DNA from: Chrysochromulina tobinii | Taxonomy: Eukaryota; Haptophyta; Prymnesiales; Chrysochromulinaceae | DNA length: 18,447 nucleotides | Direction: 5' to 3' | NCBI GenBank assembly: GCA_001275005.1 | Contig: JWZX01001355.1 | Location: 1-18,447 of the forward strand | Part shown: positions 1-6,519 of the stretch, piece after piece | Layout: every line of letters begins with the position of its first letter | Numbering within the stretch: the stretch's first letter is position 1 | Notes under the pieces: model-generated | The model's database searches: none | What the model was told of the DNA's origin: nothing | What the model saw: only the letters and a program-made list of their open reading frames with translations | Program-made: the position numbers and the translations under genes

Positions 1-970
1 GTGGGGGTGGGGAGGGGGGGCTGGGCTGGGACGGCGGCGGAGGAACGTGCCTATGCGGGGGATGCCTATGAAAGAACAATCGTCTGTGTTCGGGGACGTG
101 CTTGTGAGCAGCCCGCTCAATGAGTGCAGGGGCTGCATCCCGGCTGATAGCTGGGTCGCTTAGAATTCCACTCTTGGCCGAGGCGAACTGCGTTGTAAAG
201 TCGAGGAACGGGGAGAGCTCGGCGGTGTAGGAGCTAGACAACTCAACCTGGACTCCGTTGGTGCCGCCAGTGGGCAACACGATCCAGCCATGGTTTGCAC
301 GGCTACCCGCGAGCCACGCGGCAACCGATGAGGTCACGTCAAACCTCTGCCAGCCAGTGACGACACCTGGGAAGGTACTGGGAAGGCACATGGCAATCCG
401 ACGCTGCCGACGTTGGTGGAGCTCCACGATGACGATGCGAATGGGAGGTTGATCCACGTGACTGTGGACTGTCGAAAGCAGGGAGGGGCAGAGAGGGACG
501 CGTCAGCGTGAAGGGGTCTCAGCCAGGGTGCCACACGCGGTTGTGGGGGGAGTGGGCGTCTTCGCGGTCGGCGTGCACACATCATTCCATGGAACGGTGA
601 GCTCGCGGAGCGAGGCGTTGTTGCCTGCGTTGGACACATAGTAGTTGAGCCAGACGGGTTTGGTGGGCACGAGCGTGGCGCCGACGAAAGAGCTCAAGTC
701 GAACTTGATCAGGAAGGCGGACGTATCAGAAGTGACACCTGAGATGACCTGTGTGGCCGAGATCGTCAATGGGCCATCCCACCATCCTTGAGTTTGGGCG
801 TTGAAGTTTGTCGTCGCGTAGTTGATGATTGGAGCCGTAGTGGAATTGCCGGCCCTGATGTACGTATCATAGGTGACACTCGGGCCTCTGATGATCACGC
901 CCGTGACCGAGGCGATCAATGCGAGGAAGAGCGTGGCTCTCAGCGACCGCATCCGCGAGGACGATGGCAT
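1..970 (-). CDS. Secreted CBM96/DNRLRE-domain protein, C-terminus beyond window, frame disrupted
   Basis: Starts at the ATG at 970-968. The N-terminus is a signal peptide (MRSLRATLFLALIASVTG), so the product is probably secreted or in the cell wall. What follows resembles the CBM96/DNRLRE beta-sandwich fold: an opening DTYIRAGN, FLIKFDLSSF, the strand WLNYYVSNAGNNASL, then PWND. A 112-nt intron (580-469, GTGTGC...TTCGACAG, phase 0) joins PWND to STVTWINLP, rebuilding the usual W-x-E/D-S-T-V-T-W segment. The last conserved part (TGWQRFDVTSSVAAWL, then NHGWIVLPTGG) lies in another frame from about 366 downwards. The shift is explained either by an 11-bp tandem duplication at 367-386 or by a 23-nt intron (389-367). 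The tail is open to the window edge and ends in a Pro/Ser-rich linker. The domain is clear; the ligand (presumably a polysaccharide) and whether the gene is intact are not. Confidence 0.72.
367..386 (-). repeat. 11-bp-period tandem duplication that shifts the CBM96 reading frame
   Basis: On the minus strand CCTTCCCAG occurs twice, separated by TA (copies at 386-378 and 375-367). Removing one 11-bp period joins the upstream frame (VGSVGLPCAF) directly to the downstream frame (PGVVTGWQRF) with no other change. The segment also looks like two consecutive splice acceptors, so a very short GT-AG intron (389-367, 23 nt) is an alternative reading. Confidence 0.75.
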
Positions 971-1230
971 GTTGCAGAGCGCGGAACCGGGTAGCGTGTT
1001 CGGCCGGGTATTTTCAAGTCAATCATGACAAAATAACTTCTGACCAGAAGTACAGGTGCGGCAGCGGTCGCGCGCTCGAACTAAGCATCCCGAGGGGCAA
1101 GCACACCTAGACCTCGTGAATGTGACTGGTTCGCGGTTTTTGGCGCTGGAGTTTCGTTATTTACTCGGGAGTTAAAGTTGGCAAGTTTTTTTAGGCCGTC
1201 CAGGACCGAGGCGCAGCTATCCTGCGAAAC
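971..1230. promoter_or_regulatory. Divergent spacer between the CBM96 and 14-3-3 genes
   Basis: A 260-bp spacer between two start codons pointing away from each other, so it should hold both promoters. It is more AT-rich than the flanking exons. It contains an interrupted palindrome at 1036-1051 (ACTTCTG, AC, CAGAAGT) and a T-run (GTTTTTTTAGG-like) near 1183-1193. No assignable factor site was recognised. Confidence 0.45.
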
Positions 1231-2139
1231 ATGCCGACCGACCTGCCAGACCTGTATCTCGCCAAGCTTGCCGAGCAGGCCGGCCGCTTCGATGATATGC
1301 TTGAGCATATGCGCAAGGTCTGCACGGCGCGCGAAGGCGCCCTTGCGCTCGAAGAACGCAATATGCTGTCAGTCGCATTCAAAAATGTGGTCTCGCAGCG
1401 CCGCTCGTCCCTGAGAATATTGAGTCACCTTCTAAAGAGGGAGGCGGATATGGGGGGTAAAAAGACCGCGCAGATCCAGGCATACGACACCAAGATCCAG
1501 GTGGAGCTTCAGGGCTTGTGTAATTCCATCATCACGCTGCTTGACGGCTCGCTCATCAAAAAGGCGGAGAACTCGGAGGCGAAGGTTTTCTACCTGAAGA
1601 TGAAGGCGGACTACTTTCGATGTGCGCGCGCGTGCGATCGAGCGGGCGGCGCGCGCGAAGGCAGCAGCAGCAGCAGCAGCAGCACCAACCAGCCAACCAA
1701 CCAGCCAACCAACCAACCTCACCCAGCCAAGCAGCTAGCCAGGAGCAACCAGCACCCGCTCCTGTACACTCCCTGACACGCCCTTCTGCCCCTCCCTCCC
1801 CGGCGCTGGCCCTGCACAGACCTGTCCGAGTTTGCAGTCCCGAGCGACAAGAAGTCGTATGCGGACCAGGCCGCCACGTCGTACGAGAAGGCATCGGTCC
1901 TCGCTAGCTCGCAGCTCGCGCCAACCCATCCGGTCCGCCTCGGGCTGGCGCTGAACTACTCGGTCTTCAAGTATGAAGCGCAGGAGCATCACACAGAGGC
2001 TTGCGCGATCGCCAAGCAGGCCTTCAACGACGCCTTGGACGGGCTCGACCAAGTCGACGATGAGACGTACAAGGACGCCGCCCTGATCATGCAGCTGCTC
2101 AAGGACAACCTTGGCCTATGGCAGGAGCCGGAGAGCTGA
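1231..2139 (+). CDS. 14-3-3 protein, two exons
   Basis: Exons 1231-1621 and 1820-2139 join into a 236-aa protein; the family is usually about 245 aa. 14-3-3 proteins are cytosolic dimers that bind phosphoserine/threonine motifs and control kinases, metabolism and the cell cycle. Family blocks run through the protein: YLAKLAEQAGRFDDM (helix 1, dimer interface), EERNMLSVAFKNVVSQRRSS (groove Lys and Arg), KVFYLKMKADYFRYLSEF, LALNYSVFKYE (groove Asn) and LLKDNLGLWQ. The intron (1622-1819, GTGCGC...GCACAG, phase 1) splits the Tyr codon of the Arg-Tyr pair that contacts the phosphate; only this junction gives YFRYLSEF. Reading through it instead hits a stop in the intron. The isoform class cannot be assigned. 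Confidence 0.95.
1661..1718 (+). repeat. (GCA)8 and (AACC)n microsatellites in the 14-3-3 intron
   Basis: Within the intron, eight GCA triplets (1661-1684) are followed by an AACC/AGCC tetranucleotide tract to about 1718. Together they fill nearly a third of the 198-nt intron. This pattern makes long spurious reading frames on both strands (poly-Q/PANQ on plus, poly-A/GWLV or poly-C on minus). Confidence 0.9.
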
Positions 2140-2591
2140 GTGAGGGCGCGAGAGCTGCCGCGCGCGCGCCTGGGACGGCGCGAGAGTTCGCGCGCTGTCG
2201 CGGGCGTGAATCCTCCTCGCCGCCGTCACGCAGGCAAGCGAGTTCTGGCTTCTAGATAGAGAAAGTCGTGGTCACGTAGGCTGCTGTGGGATAAGGGCTA
2301 GAGAGAGTCATGACGTTGATGACGTGGGCCTGTGAAGGGCCGCGTGTGTGAATCAGCCTGTGCGATCGCTGAACGCGTGAGTGTGCATGCACACAGCACA
2401 CATGTCGAATCATGTATACCGTACGTAGGCCTGTGCAGGGCCGCGTGGTGTGAATCACAATCAGCCGTGTGTATCTGCCGCGGGACGTCCCGTGATCGCT
2501 TGAGCCAAAAGGTGTACGCGTTGACTCCGTTGCATGTCTGAGGTGTGCGTTCAAGGTTTTCGCTCCAAAAATAGGCATAAAAATTTACATC
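2140..2591. other. Intergenic region after 14-3-3, with an imperfect direct repeat and AT-rich start
   Basis: No coding signal. It opens with an alternating CG-rich stretch (2156-2200) that belongs to the 14-3-3 3' region. An imperfect direct repeat of about 35 bp occurs at about 2321-2356 and 2421-2457 (GGCCTGTG-A/C-AGGGCCGCGTG, then GTGTGAATCA). Just before the next ATG an AT-rich box (2566-2591, ATAAAAATTTACAT) stands out against the GC-rich background and may be core promoter or leader of the glycosyltransferase gene. Confidence 0.5.
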
Positions 2592-4559
2592 ATGAAGCCC
2601 AGCGAGGCAACGCCACTGACGGGCGCGCGCAAGGCTTGGTCCTCCTCAGAAGCCGCCACTTCCGAGGCTTGGTCCTCCTCAGAAGCCGCCACCTCCTCGG
2701 AAAAACAGGAACCTGCCACCTGGAGCTGGACGCCGCGCCACCTCGCCGCCATCCTGTTCTCGGCCGCGCTCTCCGTGGGGATCGCCATCCCTCTCACGCT
2801 GTGGCTGACCAACTGTGACGCGCGCATCGATGAGGCGCGCGTCGAGATCGAAATGTCCGCACCGTATGAAGTGTGGCTATGCGCGAGCTTCGACACGGCT
2901 ACGCCTGATCGTAACGTCATCTGGAGCTACTGGGATGGCCAGGGCGTCTCACCCGACTTCAGCCCGATCTCTGCCTCATGGCAGCTTTGGGCTCCTAACT
3001 TTACGGTGAGGATGCTCGGTCCCCAATCGGCGCGGTGCTTCCTGCCGGACATTGACTTCACAAGGGTCAAGGAGGTGCGCCTCTTCACCGATCTGTTGCG
3101 GCTCCGGCTGCTCCAAAAGTACGGCGGCGTGTGGTTGGACTCGACTGTGCTGCTGACCGCGCCTCTCAACATCGGCGCCAAGGGTTTCCGTGCCGAGTAC
3201 CGGCCCGAGCTGCAGATGCACGGCGCGCCCGACTTTGTCGAATCGTGGATGCTCGTGGCGGACAAGGACGAGTACATCGTGAGCGCGTGGGCGGAGCTGC
3301 TTGAGCGCCTGATCGTGCTGAATGGGGGCGTGACCGCGGGCATCTCGTCGGCAGACGTCTACGAGCCGCGCTTCAGCGCGACCGACATGTTCGAGAAGCT
3401 CGAACACAGCGGCATCATCTTCGATTCGAATATGAGGGAGTATCTGGTCGTGTACGTCGCATTCACCTACCTGTGCCACACCGATGACGTCTTCCGCGAC
3501 AGGGTCGCAAACTCGACCCTGATCGACACGTCGACGAGTGGCTACCTAGTGCAGATGCGGTACAGTTGGGACGACCACGCGTGGATGGACGTGCTGCGTG
3601 CGCCGCTCGGCTCGCGCCCGGAGCACGCGGAGATGCTGCAGGCCGGTCACGTCAAACTCTCGACACAGTCGCCAGGCATCGTCGAGCTGCTTGCCGAGAC
3701 AACGACGCCGATGTCACCAATCTCCTCGTCCCAGCCACCCTCGTTCATCGCGGCTGCGCTCAAGCGCACCCAGTCCAACGCGCACTCGCTCACGCGGGAT
3801 GAAATGCAGCTCGTCATCGCGCAGTATGACGAAGACATCAGCTGGTCAGAAAAAGGGTACTGCGGCGTCCGATGTGTCTACACGAAGGGGTACCAGGGCA
3901 AGCCCTATGGGAACGAGATGGCGCTCAAGCGCACCTCCGCCCCCGCCCCGACCGCCGTCGACACCTACAAGACCCTCCCCAACGTCGGGCGGGAGTCTCA
4001 CACATTCCTAACGCACGTGCTGGACAACTATTACAACCTCCCGCGCTTTGTGGTGTTCGCCCAGGGAGGCCTGTCGAACGACCATGCGTGGACGCGTCGG
4101 GACTATGGGGCCGACATGTACTTCAACATGTACGAGGAGGCGCGCTCGTCGCCGTCGGGGTGCTCCGTGGCCCCCCTGCTCGTCGACCCCGACGACCCTG
4201 AAATGGGGGACTGGAACTGGGACTTCAGCCCGCACGTTGTCGAGAACACGCCGACGTACAAAGGCGAGAATGCCTCCAAAGCACGCGTGGTGGCGCGATC
4301 ATCCGCCAACAACTTTGGCCAGTGGTTCCGGGGCGTCGCCAAGCTGCAGCCCTCGCCGGACGGCCGACTGCGCATCTACCCCGGTGCCGAGTTCTCAGTG
4401 TCTCGCGAGCGGATCCTCTCGCGACCGCGTGGCTGGTATCAGAAGCTACGGGAGCAAGTGATGCTCCCAGCGCCTATGGAGGGGCACTACATAGAGCGAT
4501 CGTGGTACTACATCTTCAACTGCGACGGGAACACCCGTAAATACGTCCGTGGGCACTGA
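2592..4559 (+). CDS. Type II membrane glycosyltransferase: Caps_synth-like domain fused to DUF3431-like domain
   Basis: 655 aa, intronless. A Ser/Ala-rich cytosolic tail (1-50) precedes one membrane helix (about 52-74), the layout of Golgi glycosyltransferases. Residues about 90-330 resemble the capsular polysaccharide synthesis/GT32-like family: VIWSYWDGQG, LFTDLLRLRLLQKYGGVWLD and ST following it, with D183 at the expected sugar-nucleotide/metal site. Residues about 405-610 resemble DUF3431: VIAQYDEDISW, VYTKG, LPNVGRESHTFLTHVLDNY and VVFAQGG. DUF3431 is of unknown biochemistry and is common in fungi and algae. NFT and NST sequons lie in the presumed lumenal part. Probable role is building a surface or secreted glycan; donor and acceptor are unknown. 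The ATG at 2592 is the first after an AT-rich leader. Confidence 0.82.
   Translation: MKPSEATPLTGARKAWSSSEAATSEAWSSSEAATSSEKQEPATWSWTPRHLAAILFSAALSVGIAIPLTLWLTNCDARIDEARVEIEMSAPYEVWLCASFDTATPDRNVIWSYWDGQGVSPDFSPISASWQLWAPNFTVRMLGPQSARCFLPDIDFTRVKEVRLFTDLLRLRLLQKYGGVWLDSTVLLTAPLNIGAKGFRAEYRPELQMHGAPDFVESWMLVADKDEYIVSAWAELLERLIVLNGGVTAGISSADVYEPRFSATDMFEKLEHSGIIFDSNMREYLVVYVAFTYLCHTDDVFRDRVANSTLIDTSTSGYLVQMRYSWDDHAWMDVLRAPLGSRPEHAEMLQAGHVKLSTQSPGIVELLAETTTPMSPISSSQPPSFIAAALKRTQSNAHSLTRDEMQLVIAQYDEDISWSEKGYCGVRCVYTKGYQGKPYGNEMALKRTSAPAPTAVDTYKTLPNVGRESHTFLTHVLDNYYNLPRFVVFAQGGLSNDHAWTRRDYGADMYFNMYEEARSSPSGCSVAPLLVDPDDPEMGDWNWDFSPHVVENTPTYKGENASKARVVARSSANNFGQWFRGVAKLQPSPDGRLRIYPGAEFSVSRERILSRPRGWYQKLREQVMLPAPMEGHYIERSWYYIFNCDGNTRKYVRGH
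2634..2699 (+). repeat. 33-bp tandem duplication in the glycosyltransferase N-terminal tail
   Basis: Two adjacent in-frame 33-bp copies (2634-2666 and 2667-2699) encode AWSSSEAATSE and AWSSSEAATSS. The first 26 bases are identical, so the duplication is young. It lies in the cytosolic tail ahead of the membrane helix, where length change is probably tolerated. Confidence 0.9.
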
Positions 4560-4989
4560 GTGACACGACATCCGTGGTCCGATAACTCGACTTGAACTTC
4601 GCGGGACCTGTCCGCCGTTCGCCTCCGCGAGCGGAAGGCTCGATACAGCTGTATGCCCTGTTTTCAAAAGTGTCCCGGTAATCGCCAACGTAGCTCGCCG
4701 TGTTCGTAGATCGTAGTACCGACATACACCCTGGTACCGTCTCGTTACGACGTGTCGAGTGACCTGGGCGTGTTCAAGAGGCGTTTCGAGAGGCAGCGTG
4801 TGCACCTCTTCCAATCACGCCAATGCGATACTTTTGGCAAACCGCATGCACGTACAGGTACACGACAGCCATGAGTGACGCACAGCACGACCGGAAAAGC
4901 GGCCGTGAGCCCATCCACTACGCGCCCACACGCCGAGCCCGACCCCAACCCCCGCCCAGATGCTGCAAGGCCAGGTCACAAGGCCGCTT
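4560..4989. other. Convergent intergenic region, nothing recognised
   Basis: 430 bp between the 3' ends of the glycosyltransferase (plus) and the methyltransferase-like gene (minus). It should hold both 3' UTRs and polyadenylation sites. Short frames on both strands have no family resemblance. No repeat, RNA gene or strong hairpin was seen. Confidence 0.5.
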
Positions 4990-6390
4990 TCACGCGGCGA
5001 TGCGCGTGCTCACTGTTGTCTCGTGATTCTGTCGGCGCTGCTCGCGGCGGCGCTCCCGCTCTTCAGCAGCTGAACGGCGTGCCTTGCGCTTGTCTTCCGA
5101 TAAGGCCGAGTGCTTTTGTCGCTCCGAGCCGCCCTTCGGCACGCCATGCCCGCGCACGCTCGCCTCCACGTCAAACGCGGGCCCCACATCCAGCCACACA
5201 CGCACGGCCCGTGCAACCGCGCAGATTCGCGCATCGAGAAAATCCACCTCTGGAGAGAGTCCACAGCACAAGTCATGCCACACGAAGTTGCAACACGGCA
5301 ACTGCACGACCGTGATGGCCGGGGCGCGCCCCGACGCTTGCTGTGCCGCTGCGGCGGCGCGTGTGTACCGAATGCAGCCGAGGGCCGCATCAGGTGTCAC
5401 ATGGGCATGTGGCAACAGAACTACAAGGCGGCTGCGCGGTACGACAGGCACGACCACCTCATTGGGTCGGCACGACGCCCGGCACGACGCCACAGGCTGA
5501 GGCGTGGGCGAGGGGTCGGCCAGATCAGGCCAGGCCAGGCCAAGGTCACACGGTGGCTCTGGCAGGGTGAGTCGCACGCAGGCCTGCTCGACGGTACTGG
5601 CGATCAACGAGAGCCTCTCGATCTGTAAGAGGTCCGCTCGTAGCATCGCCCGGCGCGCCCTCGCACGTTCATGCTGCTCCTGAGCTTCTAGTCGAGGGTG
5701 GCGCAGCTCTTTTGGCAGCGTGCGGTAGTCCGGTGCGGACGCGTCGGGCTCGCATGCGGCGGACGCGTCGGGCTCGCATGCGGCGCACGCCGGCGATGGT
5801 GTGCCGGCTGTGGCTGTATTGTCGACGAGTCCGTGCAGGGCGGGATCTATGGAGACCACTGTCCACCTCGTGCGCATCGCGAGGAGTGCGGCCGTCCGCG
5901 GCGTGCGGCCGTCACCAATGACGATCGCCACCACGTCTGAGTCGGCGAGCAACGGCTGACCGTCGGCGAGTTGCTCAGTGACCGCCGCCAAGCAGGCCAT
6001 CGACTCAGAGATTTCTTGCATATTCGGGAATAGGTTCATGCCGAGTAGCGTGCGCCCGCACTCCCACCGAAGGAACGTGTCTATCAGTCTCGGATTGATG
6101 CTCAAGAGGCCGCTCGCGTCCTTTGCTGCGAAAAACCGCGGGTCGCCGTGCTGCGGGATGGCGTCTTTGGGCGTGCGGCTCTTCTTTGGCGCTCGCTCCA
6201 TGGGATGACGGTGTGCGAAAGAGCGCTCGCTCAGCTGTGGGAGTGCCGATATACAATGCTTCGTAATCCTCCGATGGCGGCGGTATCTGGTGTAGAGAAT
6301 AGCAGCGGCTAATGTTGAGAGCACGACGACCACGGCCTTGTTCGCGCTCGTCGCCATCAGAACGCGGTTTGGGTGCCGTGCTCTCAACAT
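4990..6390 (-). CDS. Membrane-anchored protein with Rossmann (methyltransferase-like) core
   Basis: 466 aa if the ATG at 6390 is used; an ATG at 6357 (MATSANKAVVVV) would place the membrane helix closer to the N-terminus. One helix (AVVVVLSTLAAAILY) is followed by a basic stop-transfer segment (RYRRHRR), suggesting an N-terminal anchor. The region VVAIVIGDGRTPRTAALLAM, then TRWTVVSIDPAL, matches a Rossmann beta-alpha-beta with a G-D-G-x-T-P loop and an acidic end of strand 2 (SIDP), as in class I SAM-dependent methyltransferases. Later conserved-looking blocks are RLVVLLPHAHV and VVQLPCCNFVWHDL with RVWLDVG. The C-terminus is a highly charged Lys/Arg/Glu helix. An insertion of low-complexity CEPDASA repeats follows strand 2. 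No catalytic motif identifies the reaction, so the enzyme call is tentative; a pseudoenzyme is possible. Confidence 0.62.
   Translation of the reverse strand: MLRARHPNRVLMATSANKAVVVVLSTLAAAILYTRYRRHRRITKHCISALPQLSERSFAHRHPMERAPKKSRTPKDAIPQHGDPRFFAAKDASGLLSINPRLIDTFLRWECGRTLLGMNLFPNMQEISESMACLAAVTEQLADGQPLLADSDVVAIVIGDGRTPRTAALLAMRTRWTVVSIDPALHGLVDNTATAGTPSPACAACEPDASAACEPDASAPDYRTLPKELRHPRLEAQEQHERARARRAMLRADLLQIERLSLIASTVEQACVRLTLPEPPCDLGLAWPDLADPSPTPQPVASCRASCRPNEVVVPVVPRSRLVVLLPHAHVTPDAALGCIRYTRAAAAAQQASGRAPAITVVQLPCCNFVWHDLCCGLSPEVDFLDARICAVARAVRVWLDVGPAFDVEASVRGHGVPKGGSERQKHSALSEDKRKARRSAAEERERRREQRRQNHETTVSTRIAA
5735..5782 (-). repeat. 24-bp perfect tandem duplication within the methyltransferase-like gene
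   Basis: Two exact 24-bp copies (5735-5758, 5759-5782) in frame, encoding the repeated ACEPDASA segment. They lie in a variable insertion after the SIDP strand. Confidence 0.9.
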
Positions 6391-6519
6391 GGCTGTGAAG
6401 GGACTTCAGCGCACGAAACTCCTTGTGAACGCGAACACCAAGTCCGCATGCATCACCTTTTCCTTTCCCGCTCGGCGATACGAGGCACGACACGTGGCAA
6501 ATTAGATCAGCAATAATAA
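6391..6519. promoter_or_regulatory. Short divergent promoter between the methyltransferase-like and anoctamin genes
   Basis: Only 129 bp separate the two opposed start codons. It contains a CACGTG palindrome (6491-6496; E-box/G-box type) and an AT-rich stretch (ATTAGATCAGCAATAATAA, 6501-6519) right against the anoctamin ATG. Both transcripts must start here or inside the neighbour, so co-regulation is plausible but unproven. Confidence 0.45.

Noticed and set aside
5084-5628. Plus-strand frames of 138-172 aa
   Set aside because: They lie opposite the methyltransferase-like gene, whose frame has the recognisable fold motifs and anchor helix.
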